Source: Paenibacillus albidus (GTDB lineage Bacteria > Bacillota > Bacilli > Paenibacillales > Paenibacillaceae). Taken from it: 64,000 bases of DNA. The notes beneath the pieces were generated by a model that made no database searches, had not been told where the DNA came from, and was given only the letters and a program-made list of their open reading frames with translations. Shown piece by piece: positions 50,953-60,748 of this stretch. Every line of letters begins with the position of its first letter. Position 1 is the first letter of the stretch. The position numbers and the translations under genes are program-made. The DNA is taken from positions 26,409 to 90,408 of the forward strand of contig NZ_BMKR01000029.1 in assembly GCF_014644435.1 (NCBI RefSeq). Reading direction: 5' to 3'.

Positions 50953-53247
50953 ATGGGAACCAAAAGTATGACGTGCATTATTCTGATCTGTATGCTGGTT
51001 GCGTTAATGCCAGGAACGGCGAGGGCGGCTGATACGAAGTTCACAATTGGCAGCTCCGACGTGACGGCGAGCGGAGATGACGGCAACGTTCCAGCCAACA
51101 CGGTGGACGGCGATTTCTTAACACGTTGGTCGGCGAATGGCGACGTGCAATGGATCCAGTACGATTTGGGCGTAAATCGCAAAGTGTCTTTCATCAAAAT
51201 TGCATTTCTGAATGGGTCAAGCCGCACTTCTACTTTTGATATTTTGACGTCTACGGACGGTTCCACCTTTACGACCGTCAGCAGCGGAGTTGTGAGCAGC
51301 CTTGTGGAAGGTCTGCAAACGTTCGATTTTCCGGATGTCAATTCTACCCGCTATGTGAGGATCGTTGGGCACGGCAATTCCTCCAACCTGTGGAATAGCT
51401 ATTCTGAAGTTGAACTCTACGGCACCGCTAGCGGATCTCCGCCAGGCGCAAGCAAGTTGGCGATTACCGTGCCACAACTTATGGCCAGCGGAGATGACGG
51501 CAATATCGTCGCGTATACAATCGACGGCGATCTTAACACGCGCTGGTCAGCGAGTAGCGAGGGGGAGTGGGTCCAATACGACCTTGGATCGAGCAAGCGG
51601 GTGGAATACGTGAAGATCGCCTTCACAAACGGGGCGGAGCGAACTTTCGCTTTTGATATCCAGACTTCATATGATGGCTACAACTTCAGTACAGTGCTTT
51701 CGGGAGCGGTCAGCAGTCTGAGCAACAGCTTGCAGACGTTTGATTTTGCCGATGTTGCCCCCGTCCGCTACGTTCGTATTGTTGGCCACGGCAACTCGGT
51801 GAACGCCTGGAACAGCTTTGCCGAGGTCGAAATTTATGGTAGCGATTCAAGCGGCAGCGGTAGCGAAGGGACGGTTGTCGAAGTTAGCACTTCCACGCAG
51901 TTGGCTGCCGAGCTTGCAACCGCTACGGCGGGTAAAACGATTGTGTTGGCAAACGGCACGTATTCGCGTACAAGCCCGTTTGCTGTTCAGAACAAAAACG
52001 GCACTGCCAACGCGCCAATCGTCATTAAAGCGAAAAACCGCGGTCAGGCTATCATCTCGGGAGCGTCAGGCTTCCGCGTCGAGAACTCCTCGCATGTGGT
52101 GCTGGACGGATTAAAGTTTACGAACACAAGCAATGGCGCAGTGGTGTTGGAAGGCTCGCACCATGCGCGACTGACCCGTAATACGTTTGCGCTTCCAAGC
52201 TCGGGGAGCGGCCTGATGTGGCTGCAAGTGCGGGGCACGAACAGCCATCATAACCGCATTGACCGGAACGACTTCGGACCGAAGAGCGACACCGAACCGC
52301 TGATCGCTTACGAAGGACAGGATGGCTCAGGGCAAATTTCGCAATACGATATTATCGAATACAACTATTTCCATGATGTAGGCCCATGGGTAGCTAACGG
52401 CAAAGAGACAATTCGTCTCGGCTTGTCGGGTCTTACGCTCTCCCACGGCTATAATACGATACAATACAATGTATTTCAGAATTGCGATGGAGAGCCGGAA
52501 ATCGTATCGGTCAAGAGCAGCAGCAATTCGGTGCGCTTCAATACATTCCGCACGTCCAAGGGCAGCCTGACGCTGCGGCATGGCCATAACAACAGCGTAT
52601 ATGGAAACTTCTTCCTCGGGGACGGCGTGGAGTCGGATCAGGAAGGCATCCGGATGTTCGGCAATGACCATAAGATTTATAACAACTACTTTGAGAATTT
52701 GACTGGCGAAGCAATCTACTTGCCTAACGGCGACTTCGACGGCGGTACTGGAGGCTCCCCTCCAAGTCCGACGGTCGAAGAATTGCGCAAACAATGGAAA
52801 GTTTACCGGGCGCTTATCGTCAACAATACGATTGTAAACAGTAAAACCGGTATCGTCATCGGCTCGGGCAAAGCGTATGCTCCGCAGGATTCCGTCGTGG
52901 CGAACAATATCGTATACAACAGCACCGGCACGCTTTATTACGAGGCGGCGACAACGAATACGCTGTTCCAAGGCAACATCGGGTTTGGCAGCACTATTAG
53001 CAACATATCGCGCAGCTTGGAGCAGATCCGAAATATCAATCCGCTGCTGACTGCGGTGAACGGCATTCAGAAACTGTCCGCGAGCAGCCCGGCAATTGAT
53101 GCAGCTGTGGGGACATACGCGTTCGTGCTGGCGGATATGGACGGTCAAATGCGGGCGACAGCAGATGTGGGGGCGGACGAATATTCCGGCGCGCCTCTAC
53201 TGAATCGACCGCTAGCGGCCGACGATGTGGGGCTGAATACGCCTTAG
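50953..53247 (+). CDS. secreted PL6 lyase with two F5/8-type carbohydrate-binding domains
   Basis: 764 residues. The signal peptide is cleaved near Ala24-Ala25 (MPGTARAADTK). Two F5/8 type C (CBM32-like) repeats lie at about 27-160 and 165-300, each with DGDxxTRWSA and VRYVRIVGHGNS-type segments. A Ser/Gly linker follows, then a PL6 beta-helix from about 310. Catalytic Lys521 in VSVKSSSNSV and Arg542 in TLRHGHNN keep the 21-residue spacing. It is the extracellular depolymerase of the locus; the intracellular paralogue at 42307 aligns with its catalytic domain. Confidence 0.88.
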   Translation: MGTKSMTCIILICMLVALMPGTARAADTKFTIGSSDVTASGDDGNVPANTVDGDFLTRWSANGDVQWIQYDLGVNRKVSFIKIAFLNGSSRTSTFDILTSTDGSTFTTVSSGVVSSLVEGLQTFDFPDVNSTRYVRIVGHGNSSNLWNSYSEVELYGTASGSPPGASKLAITVPQLMASGDDGNIVAYTIDGDLNTRWSASSEGEWVQYDLGSSKRVEYVKIAFTNGAERTFAFDIQTSYDGYNFSTVLSGAVSSLSNSLQTFDFADVAPVRYVRIVGHGNSVNAWNSFAEVEIYGSDSSGSGSEGTVVEVSTSTQLAAELATATAGKTIVLANGTYSRTSPFAVQNKNGTANAPIVIKAKNRGQAIISGASGFRVENSSHVVLDGLKFTNTSNGAVVLEGSHHARLTRNTFALPSSGSGLMWLQVRGTNSHHNRIDRNDFGPKSDTEPLIAYEGQDGSGQISQYDIIEYNYFHDVGPWVANGKETIRLGLSGLTLSHGYNTIQYNVFQNCDGEPEIVSVKSSSNSVRFNTFRTSKGSLTLRHGHNNSVYGNFFLGDGVESDQEGIRMFGNDHKIYNNYFENLTGEAIYLPNGDFDGGTGGSPPSPTVEELRKQWKVYRALIVNNTIVNSKTGIVIGSGKAYAPQDSVVANNIVYNSTGTLYYEAATTNTLFQGNIGFGSTISNISRSLEQIRNINPLLTAVNGIQKLSASSPAIDAAVGTYAFVLADMDGQMRATADVGADEYSGAPLLNRPLAADDVGLNTP

Positions 53248-53407
53248 GATCGATATATGTGCAAGCATGCCGGCGGTTGGTTCGCCGGCATGACTATGTC
53301 GATCCATTGATGTATGGAGCAGTCCTGTTATTCACTTCATTTGGAAGGATGGGAGACCATGTTTCACAGCAATTATAGAGCAGCGGGAAAAAACGAGGTG
53401 ACTGTAC

Positions 53408-54424
53408 ATGCATACTAGCACAATGTTGCCGGCTCCGCGTGGCGGCGGCTTCCGTATGGAAGGTTATTGGGTATGGTGCGGTTCCGTCGTGCAGGGCGAG
53501 GACGGCAAATTCCATATGTTTGCCTCGCGCTGGCCGAAGACACTGCCGATGCATCCCGGCTGGATGACGGCTTCAGAGATTGTCAGGGCAGACTCGGATA
53601 CCCCCGAGGGACCGTACCGATTCTGCGAGGTGGCGCTTCCGGCGAGGGGAGCGGAATATTGGGACGGACGCTGCACGCACAACCCCCATATCGTCAAGCA
53701 CAACAACAAATATTTGCTTTATTATACGGGTTCGACCCATCCGCAAAGCGATCCAGAGCCGCCCGGGAATTTCGGGTTAACCGATCCTCAATGCATCGTG
53801 GCGCGGGCGAACAAACGGGTAGGTCTGGCTATAGCGGACAGCGTTTTGGGCCCGTGGCGCAGAGCGGACGAACCGATATTGCCAACACGTCCCGGCCGAT
53901 TCGATAGCTTTCTGACCTCCAATCCGGCTCCGTGTGTCAGGGAGGACAGTTCCGTGCTGCTGATCTACAAGGCACGTCACTACGAAGGCAACCTGCATGG
54001 CGGCATGACGATTGGCGTTGCGTATGCGGATCACTACGAGGGGCTATACCGGGTGCTGAGTGACGAGCCGGTGTTTCCTCCAGAGTCGTTCCATATCGAA
54101 GACCCTTTCATCTGGCAAACAAACGAAGGATACAATTTGATCGCCAAAGATATGGAAGGGCATCTATGCGGAGAAAAATACGGCGGCATCTACGCCGAGT
54201 CGCCGGACGGGCTGAAATGGAACTTGCATGGGCAGCCGCAAGGCTATTCCCGGACGGTGCGTTGGGATGACGGCACGGTGCAGACGATGGGCAATCTGGA
54301 GCGGCCGTTCCTGTTGTTCCAGAACGGCAAGCCGACTCATTTGTTCGCGGCCGTCTCGGACGGCAGTGATGGTTTTAAGGACGCTTCCGATACGTGGAAC
54401 ATGGTTATACCTTTGAAGCAATGA
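53408..54424 (+). CDS. GH43-like five-bladed beta-propeller hydrolase
   Basis: 338 residues without signal peptide. Blades with GYWVWCGSVVQGEDGKFHMF, THNPHIVKHNNKYLLYYTGS and SFHIEDPFIWQTNEGYNLIA follow the GH43/GH117/DUF-type propeller pattern. The Asp of EDPFIW is in the position of the conserved pKa-modulating residue. It probably hydrolyses the remaining neutral or anhydro-sugar linkage of the imported oligosaccharide. Exact family and substrate are uncertain. Last intact gene of the polysaccharide locus; ACGAGGTG upstream. Confidence 0.7.
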   Translation: MHTSTMLPAPRGGGFRMEGYWVWCGSVVQGEDGKFHMFASRWPKTLPMHPGWMTASEIVRADSDTPEGPYRFCEVALPARGAEYWDGRCTHNPHIVKHNNKYLLYYTGSTHPQSDPEPPGNFGLTDPQCIVARANKRVGLAIADSVLGPWRRADEPILPTRPGRFDSFLTSNPAPCVREDSSVLLIYKARHYEGNLHGGMTIGVAYADHYEGLYRVLSDEPVFPPESFHIEDPFIWQTNEGYNLIAKDMEGHLCGEKYGGIYAESPDGLKWNLHGQPQGYSRTVRWDDGTVQTMGNLERPFLLFQNGKPTHLFAAVSDGSDGFKDASDTWNMVIPLKQ

Positions 54425-54443
54425 TTCACAGGGGGACTTTTCG

Positions 54444-54587
54444 ATGATCAACTACGTGGCGTCAAGCGAGCGCTATGCGACGATGACGTATAACCGCTGT
54501 GGCAGATTGGATTATCGACATGGGCCTGATGGCGGCAGCAGGGGTGGCCAAATTATATTTGAGGCGAAACCTATACAATTCATTTAA
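54444..54587 (+). pseudogene. aldo/keto reductase, N-terminal scrap
   Basis: MINYVASSERYATMTYNRCG matches the start of the YghZ/GAP-reductase type of aldo/keto reductase (Y-x-MxYNRCGRSGL). After residue 21 the sequence diverges into unrelated codons and stops. GGGGGA lies upstream, so translation may still start. The break is probably a deletion near the recombinase gene. Confidence 0.6.
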
Positions 54588-54965
54588 GCGAAACATTCTT
54601 TCACAGGGAAATATTTAAAATAATCATGGCTTTTCTGATTGAATCAGACTGTTCAAGCACTAAACACTTGATATGATAGTCCGACTTACGTAAGAATATC
54701 AAATCAGATTAAAAATTGTTTAAACTAGCCACCTTGCATACTAAAATCGGGTGGTTTTTTATTTCAGACAACTTATTATTTTTATCCAGGAAAACAGGGG
54801 CGTATAATGTGTAACAATATATACAAATGTCGGATGACAAATACGAATGCCGAGGTCATACACACATGGACAAGTTTGTCGGTATGTATGGAAATGGATT
54901 TTAGCGTATGGAGACATTGAAGTAGACATATGTACAAAATACGGGTTTTGTGAGTATGTATAAGA
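54588..54965. other. non-genic AT-rich stretch with a weak terminator
   Basis: No gene seen. A weak hairpin, CCACC/GGTGG with six T, lies at 54730-54760. Near-repeated ACAAATGTCGG, GACAAGTTTGTCGG and TATGTACAAAATACGG strings occur between 54820 and 54950, next to the recombinase gene. They could be part of an attachment or dif-like site, but I cannot define one. Confidence 0.35.
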
Positions 54966-54990
54966 ATAAACCCGTTGCAACGTGGGTTTA
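54966..54990 (-). terminator. hairpin at the recombinase stop codon
   Basis: TAAACCC / GGGTTTA 7-bp stem enclosing GTTGCAAC, overlapping the stop codon of the minus-strand recombinase. Weak T-run beyond it. Confidence 0.45.
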
Positions 54991-56058
54991 TCGATCCATG
55001 TTATTTACAGCATTACGCATCTCTTCGTCTGTTAAGTGAGTATAAATCATTGTTGTTTGAATAGATGAATGCCCTAATTGATTCTTTAATCTGGGTACAT
55101 CGTTATTTTCGAGATGATATCGAGTTGCAAAGGAGTGTCTAAGCGAATGTACTGTTAAAGATGGTTTTCCAAACCCAGTCGCATATTTTTCAATCAGCTT
55201 TTCAATTGAGCGCCCAGTCAAACGCCGGCTTTTTCCTTTACGGCCTACAGGAGCTGCAATGAATAAATAGCTTTCATTTTTTTCTGGTAAATATCTAGAT
55301 TCTCTGATCTGCAGATAACTTTCTAAATCCATTAAAGCTTGTTTGCTAAAGTAAACGTATTGTTCTTTATCACCTTTGCGTATCACTCGGACTATAGCTT
55401 TATTCATATCTAGGTCATCCATATTAATGCCTGCAACCTCGGATAATCTAAGCCCAGAACCCAATATCAACGAAACAATCGCAGTGTCACGTTCACGGTT
55501 AAATTGATGAAACGTAAAGATCCGTTTATTGTCTTTATGCTTTTCTCCAAAATCATAGGCTACAAATTGTCTGAACAATTCAAAGTCATCTTCTCTAAGG
55601 ATCTTTCCTTCAATACGGTTTGCAATGGTTTCTTGGCTTTCTTTTACGGCATTCAAATCCATTTTGGCCATTACATTTCGTTGAATATAAGGCTTCAGGT
55701 CACTGGTCTCAGCCTTGTTCTGAAGGTAATCAAACAAAGATTTTAGCGAGGATAATTTACGATTAATCGTAAGCTTTTTGTTCCCAAGCTGATAATCCAG
55801 AAATGACAAAAAGTTCTCCACTTCACGAATGGTTAATCGCTCCAGTGTTTCTAAGTGTATTTCTTTCCGGATTGATGAAGTTATATTCTCAGCGATAAGC
55901 CAATCAAAAAAGATAATGTAATCATGGCAATAATTAAGAAGTGTCGTTGGAGATAACTTGCGTTTTTTGCTATCAATATATTCTGTAACATACCAAGGCA
56001 AATCAGACAGTTTCTCATCAATTCGTTGCATGTAGTGCATTTTCATCTGTTTATCCAT
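54988..56058 (-). CDS. XerS-like tyrosine recombinase
   Basis: 356 residues, the same length as streptococcal XerS, from the ATG at 56058 behind GGAGG. The SAM-like N-terminal domain (LPWYVTEYIDSKKRKLSPTT) and IQRNVMAKM are XerS-like. Catalytic residues are Arg in GSGLRLSEVAGI, Lys in VIRKGDKEQY, the HSLRHSFATR box, the second His in LGHSSIQTT and nucleophile Tyr in MIYTHL. It could be the chromosome-dimer recombinase or an element integrase. No phage or ICE genes are adjacent, but flanking scraps show past rearrangement. Confidence 0.88.
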   Translation of the reverse strand: MDKQMKMHYMQRIDEKLSDLPWYVTEYIDSKKRKLSPTTLLNYCHDYIIFFDWLIAENITSSIRKEIHLETLERLTIREVENFLSFLDYQLGNKKLTINRKLSSLKSLFDYLQNKAETSDLKPYIQRNVMAKMDLNAVKESQETIANRIEGKILREDDFELFRQFVAYDFGEKHKDNKRIFTFHQFNRERDTAIVSLILGSGLRLSEVAGINMDDLDMNKAIVRVIRKGDKEQYVYFSKQALMDLESYLQIRESRYLPEKNESYLFIAAPVGRKGKSRRLTGRSIEKLIEKYATGFGKPSLTVHSLRHSFATRYHLENNDVPRLKNQLGHSSIQTTMIYTHLTDEEMRNAVNNMDR

Positions 56059-56115
56059 ATATGTATGAACCTCCGTGAATCCAATATATCTCATTACTAT
56101 TTATTCGTCAAATTA

Positions 56116-56349
56116 TTATTTTACGTAATTATATATTTGGTATTGTTTTAATTCAAAAAACTCATCTCTCTTTTTGTCTGAGGAAAAACCCTTTTCGAGC
56201 TTAATACTAGTCATGCTTTTTAATGTATGCATCAAAGGCTCAATATTCCAGAGATATTTTGCAAGATCTTTTCTGGATATACTGTGCAGTATCATTGATT
56301 GCTTAGTTACATCTAATGCAGGGTTAACTATATCCTTATAGCCAGTCGC
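56116..56349 (-). pseudogene. unassigned C-terminal gene scrap
   Basis: Minus-strand frame reading KDIVNPALDVTKQSMILHSI, then SRKDLAKYLWNIEPLMHTLK and IKLEKGFSSDKKRDEFFELK to a stop. No start codon near its open end, protein-like composition, no recognised family. Confidence 0.3.
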
Positions 56350-56363
56350 TTACCAGTACGCCT

Positions 56364-56572
56364 TTATGTTTCAATATAAAGAAACCCCGTGGGAAACCCA
56401 CAAGGTTTGTGCGTTTTTCGATGCCCACTGGGGTCCACATACTTCAACGGATTGTTGCTCACATAAGAGTACAAATTTAAATTCAGCAGATCGCTCAGTT
56501 CACCTTTAAACGTATTTCGCCAATGAAACGTGCCATGCCTGGATCGTACCAGCGTGCCCGCATTCTAATCAG
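56364..56572 (-). pseudogene. RHS repeat-associated core domain fragment
   Basis: RMRARWYDPGMARFIGE then, after a one-base deletion, DTFKGELSDLLNLNLYSYVS and NNPLKYVDPSGH match the RHS core (RYYDP...GRF...DP...LNLY.Y..NNP....DP.G). About 68 codons remain. The C-terminal variable toxin region normally following PSGH is reduced to 18 residues (RKTHKPCGFPTGFLYIET). Confidence 0.75.
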
Positions 56573-56591
56573 CCTCATACAGACGCCTACT

Positions 56592-57512
56592 TTAGTGAAT
56601 AGTTGTTTCAAGAGCTCTGTCGAGATCATGTGATGCTTCAATAATGGCTGGCTCCAAATTACGCAGCCATTCGGAATACTCTAGACGTGTTACCATAGAT
56701 GGATCCTTCCTTAGCTTCTTGCATCTCTTCAAATTCTCTTTCCATCCGCCACTAAGATGTAAAAGCCCCCAATCTGCTGCTTGGCTTTTAGACAGGATGA
56801 CACCTTCCTTCCACCATGCTATAAATTTGGTAGCTAACAGGAGCCAGTCAACGGAATGCAGGCTATTCCCCTTGCCAAACTTCCGCATGCACTTAGCATA
56901 TTCCTTAAAAAAGCTAATCAACTCTTCCCTCGAGTACGATGGAATATTGTCTAGATGGGACTCACCATACAACAAGATACTCTGCTCCTTGATCGTGTAC
57001 TGGGTGAACAGGTCTAATTGATTTTCCGTCCAGATGGATTCGCGCTTTGTTCCCCACCACAAGCCACTGCCCTTTTCCCCACTCAGCATATTAATCGTAA
57101 GAAAGGCACCCTCGAGCATATCGGTGTAGAGATTGGGGATCTGACTATCGACGGATCTTCTAAGAAGGGATGATCTATAATTGGATCTTAGTTTGTTTAG
57201 ACATTCGATTTCATTTTGGCTAAGGTCCTCTCCAATTACGACGAGAAAATCCAAATCCCCGTATCCCGGGGATAAATCATTGTGGATGGCCGAACCGTAA
57301 AGGTAAATGCTTCGCAACTTTTTAAGAATGACTCGGATATCATCGACAAATATGGACAAGGTTCGCTCAAGTGTTTCGTCATCAAATGATTGGATCAACA
57401 TTAAGATCGCTCCATTATGAATTTCTATTTTCAGTTTTTTTCCTGGTCTTGGAATTATGTGGTATACTTCCTCGTTAGCGGAATTACGTAAGATCAATGG
57501 ATTTATTCTCAT
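56592..57512 (-). CDS. nucleotidyltransferase-domain protein (AadA-like)
   Basis: 306 residues. The motif YLYGSAIHNDLSPGYGDLDF is the GS-x10-D-x-D signature of polymerase-beta-type nucleotidyltransferases such as aminoglycoside adenylyltransferases. The second half is helical like the AadA C-terminal domain (DWLLLATKFIAWWKEGVILS). An N-terminal extension of about 55 residues is unusual, and the real start could be the ATG inside it (MLIQSFDDE). Substrate unknown; resistance cannot be claimed from this alone. Confidence 0.75.
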   Translation of the reverse strand: MRINPLILRNSANEEVYHIIPRPGKKLKIEIHNGAILMLIQSFDDETLERTLSIFVDDIRVILKKLRSIYLYGSAIHNDLSPGYGDLDFLVVIGEDLSQNEIECLNKLRSNYRSSLLRRSVDSQIPNLYTDMLEGAFLTINMLSGEKGSGLWWGTKRESIWTENQLDLFTQYTIKEQSILLYGESHLDNIPSYSREELISFFKEYAKCMRKFGKGNSLHSVDWLLLATKFIAWWKEGVILSKSQAADWGLLHLSGGWKENLKRCKKLRKDPSMVTRLEYSEWLRNLEPAIIEASHDLDRALETTIH

Positions 57513-57524
57513 ATTGCGATAAAT

Positions 57525-58227
57525 TTATAAATATAACAATAAATCGGATAGCTTTTTAATGCTTAGATATTTTGTGCTTTCTTGAGAGTTTGGTCTTGAA
57601 AGGGTTAATATTGATTGTATACCCAAAGTTGATGCACCATCTAAGTTTTTTTTTCATAATCATCGATAAATACTGTTTCTATTGCTGGCAAATTCATAGC
57701 CTCAAGTGCGTGTCTAAACATGCCGGGACTTGGTTTATTTTCTCCAAGCTCATAACTAAGTGCCATATTATCAAAATAATCATATATACCTGCATTTTTA
57801 AGAACCCTTTTGATTGATGGGTCAGTATCTGAAATAACTCCAATCTTATACTTTTCTTTAAGACCTTCAATTGTCTTTTTTGTATTATCAAAAAAGACGT
57901 AATTAGAATCGTTATACACTCTATCATATGCAATAATTTCAGATTGTTCTTTTGTAATATTAACTCAAGTAACATTTCAGCAATTGTTCTATAATAATTT
58001 GTATACCTTTCAAGCTCCTCCTCTTCAGTTTTGTAAATTTCATTTTTTACGTATTCGTTTGCTTTTGAAATTGCTGTATTAAGTTTATCTTGTGGTATTG
58101 ACCATAGAATTTGTGGATCTATATATTCTAAAGCTTTTACGGTTAGTCTCCAATCACCTGTTGCAGGGCGAAAAATCGTCCAACCAAGGTCAAAAAATAT
58201 ACCACGTACAGGTTTTTTAATAGTCAT
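57525..58227 (-). pseudogene. HAD-superfamily hydrolase with two frameshifts
   Basis: Starts at 58227 behind GGGGAG. RGIFFDLGWTIFRPATGDW is motif I with the first nucleophile Asp. The frame breaks near 57962 and resumes as NDSNYVFFDNTKKTIEGLK, YKIGVISDTDPS (motif II) and GENKPSPGMFRHAL (motif III lysine). VFIDDYEK (motif IV) ends in a run of nine A (minus strand, 57646-57654), after which a +1 shift restores NLDGASTLGIQSIL to a stop near 57525. Either decayed or switched by slippage in the A-run. Confidence 0.75.
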
Positions 58228-58409
58228 TTCAAAACTCCCCATATTCTGACTTCTTAGCTAGATATTCCTTTAGCAGATTGAGAATTACCTCAGAAGTATC
58301 TATATCCCCGAGATATGTAACCAGCATCCTTAGCTGCAGAGTATATGCTTTCAATGTATTGGAGCTTCTAGACTATTGATTCAACTAGCGTTGATACTTG
58401 ACCATAAGA

Positions 58410-58438
58410 AAACCGCCTTAGTAAAAGGCGGTTTATTG
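58410..58438. terminator. terminator 58.4 kb
   Basis: AAACCGCCTT / AAGGCGGTTT, loop AGTAA, flanked by A and T runs. The 58243-58569 stretch otherwise holds no gene. Confidence 0.75.
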
Positions 58439-58569
58439 TGCTATCGTACCCGTAGTTGAATGTTCACCCATTGGAATGAATCAAGGCACTTTTTATGGAT
58501 GTTTTCAGCTGAAATTCATCCAACTTTTCTTACTGTATATTGGCCAGTTATGAAATGCCTATTGCGACG

Positions 58570-60720
58570 TTACTGTGCGGAAATCTCGAACTTCGTGCCG
58601 GCATCTCCGGCGAAAACAATCGATCCTCCCGCGGGCAGTTCGATCTTATCCTTGCCTCCAATGACACTGAAGTAGATGCATGTTCCCTTCGCATTATAAA
58701 CGGCGAAGGAGGCGTTCGAGGACATGCTCACCTTAACGGTCTTGCCCACATCTTTGTCGCTTATCGTATACCATCGGGCGTATCCGCCGGGCGGAATCGT
58801 AACAATTGACTTCTTAGCGATATAGATAGGCTTCACAGCGTCCTCGTTCACTAAGATGCTTCCACCAAGATCCAGGTACTCAACACCGTCCTGAGTAAAG
58901 AATGTATAGCCTGAGAGATCCCGCCCGCTCATTCCCGGAATTTGCAATTCGGAGATGGCCGTATTCGGGCCTGTTATTCGCTTATCCAACGCGTACCCCG
59001 GCAATTGTTTCGACACATTCAATTGGATGGGCGGCACCACCAAATAAACGAACGACGTATACTTCTCATTCAGCAGATAATACTTCTTGCCGTCACGCTT
59101 AATCCATGCTTCTTTAGTCTCTGCCGGAAGATCTTGGGCCTGGAGCTTCTCGGCGTTGTACACTGATGTAGACATTTGGCCAAGACCCGGCAATGAAGCG
59201 TATTGACGTATCCATAAGTAGGTGCGGCCGTTCTCTTCCGTCACGAAGCTAAGCAACGTATTCCCATCCGCACTCCGGAACGTGCCATCCGCCGAATACT
59301 CGAAGATCTGGGCCGGATTATCGGGCAGCTGCTCCGAAGTGATGGTCATGACGCCGTCTTCGGTAATATCGATTTTCATCGTTGTACTGGTCGCGCCATA
59401 GATTCCCGAATACTGCAGCACAGACTCTGGCATGTCAGCCTTTACCGGCGCGCCGTATGACTTCTCAGGCTTGAATTCGGCAATTGTCCCTTTCTCCTTC
59501 AGCGCCTGAAGCAGGATTTGGTTCGCCAGCATCCGGTCGATCGTGCTGCTCCCCCCGGAAGTGATAACAGCTGCCGCCATGCCCTGTTCGGGAAGCACAA
59601 CGAGCGACGAGTGATAGAGAGTGTCCCCGCCTTTGGTCAGCGCCTTCATCCCGTATTCGCTGAAGGGATACAGATTGACGTTGTCCCAGCCGAGACCGTA
59701 TCCGTAATCAAATGAGCTGCCCTCATCGTCAGGCCACAAAGGCGTCTTGTACTCATCTTGCTCCATGGCCGCAGCCGATTTACCGGACAAGACTTCTTCC
59801 GCTTCCCCCGTGAAAATTTGCGAGAATCGGGCCAAATCTTCCGCCGTGGAATAAATGCCTCCTGCTCCGATCACGTTGCTTGTCTCATTGGGGAGTTGCC
59901 CTGCGTAGGTAGGATAATAGAGTCCCGCCATCTTCGCTATGTTCGGAGAATCGAGCGGCGTCTTCGTATTGGTCATACCCAGAGGTTCCGTAATATATCG
60001 ATGGATATAAGAGGTAAAGTCCATGCCGCTGACTCGTTCGACCAGTATCTCGGCCAGCGTAAATCCGTCATTGCAGTAAACCGAATATGCACCCGGGTCC
60101 GCCTTCAAGGTCTGACCGGCCAATTGCCTCAGCAGTGTGTCATGGGCGTAAGTATCGTTATCTTCGAATAAAACGGCGTTCGTCAGCGACGATCCGTTCA
60201 GACCGGAAGAATGATTCAGCAGCATGCGCGGCGTAATCTGCTTGTAACGTTCATCCTTCATCGTAAAGTCGGGGATATACTGGACGACCGGCGTATCGAG
60301 ACCGATTTTCTCTTGGTCGACCAACTGCATGACGGCAACCGTGGTAAACATTTTACTCGTCGAGGCGATCCCGTACATCGTGTCTTTCGTGAGCGGCTTC
60401 TGTCCCTGCTCATCATTCTTGCCGGATTGGCCGGATACGACGATGTTGCTATGATCGATAATGGCGTATTGCACGCTGTTCGTACCGTAAGTTTTCGTGA
60501 GGAGATCGGCCTTCTCCTTTGCAGCTTTCCTGGTTACTTCGTAGGTATTCACAGTCTTGTTCGAAGGCATATCCTTTGCTGCCGTTAGCACGGTTAACGG
60601 TACAGCGCTTGACTCGATCACCTCAGATGTATTCAGTGCCAGTGCTGTATTGTCGTCCCATGAGCTTAGCAGCAGACACGAAGCTAGCAGAGCTCCCATT
60701 ATCCATCGACTTTTCATCAT
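58570..60720 (-). CDS. secreted serine hydrolase of the class C beta-lactamase/PBP family
   Basis: 716 residues. N-terminal signal peptide (WIMGALLASCLLLSS). The beta-lactamase-like domain is at about 60-400, with S120-T-S-K123 (SxxK), Y215-C-N217 (YxN) and a KGGDTLYHS segment at the third motif. A C-terminal beta-rich region of about 300 residues (KMDITEDGVMTITSEQ, PPGGYARWYTISDKDVGKTV) resembles lipocalin- or sortilin-like accessory domains of such esterases. It likely acts on cell-wall peptides or esters at the cell surface. Confidence 0.85.
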   Translation of the reverse strand: MMKSRWIMGALLASCLLLSSWDDNTALALNTSEVIESSAVPLTVLTAAKDMPSNKTVNTYEVTRKAAKEKADLLTKTYGTNSVQYAIIDHSNIVVSGQSGKNDEQGQKPLTKDTMYGIASTSKMFTTVAVMQLVDQEKIGLDTPVVQYIPDFTMKDERYKQITPRMLLNHSSGLNGSSLTNAVLFEDNDTYAHDTLLRQLAGQTLKADPGAYSVYCNDGFTLAEILVERVSGMDFTSYIHRYITEPLGMTNTKTPLDSPNIAKMAGLYYPTYAGQLPNETSNVIGAGGIYSTAEDLARFSQIFTGEAEEVLSGKSAAAMEQDEYKTPLWPDDEGSSFDYGYGLGWDNVNLYPFSEYGMKALTKGGDTLYHSSLVVLPEQGMAAAVITSGGSSTIDRMLANQILLQALKEKGTIAEFKPEKSYGAPVKADMPESVLQYSGIYGATSTTMKIDITEDGVMTITSEQLPDNPAQIFEYSADGTFRSADGNTLLSFVTEENGRTYLWIRQYASLPGLGQMSTSVYNAEKLQAQDLPAETKEAWIKRDGKKYYLLNEKYTSFVYLVVPPIQLNVSKQLPGYALDKRITGPNTAISELQIPGMSGRDLSGYTFFTQDGVEYLDLGGSILVNEDAVKPIYIAKKSIVTIPPGGYARWYTISDKDVGKTVKVSMSSNASFAVYNAKGTCIYFSVIGGKDKIELPAGGSIVFAGDAGTKFEISAQ

Positions 60721-60748
60721 TTAAACTCTCCTTCCGAGATTGCTTTAT

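Noticed and set aside
52327..53148. 273-codon minus-strand ORF opposite the secreted PL6 lyase
   Set aside because: Shadow of a well-supported coding frame; the same kind of shadow occurs opposite the first PL6 gene.
56592..57512. Nucleotidyltransferase called as an aminoglycoside-resistance gene
   Set aside because: Only the general nucleotidyltransferase signature is visible; substrate cannot be inferred.
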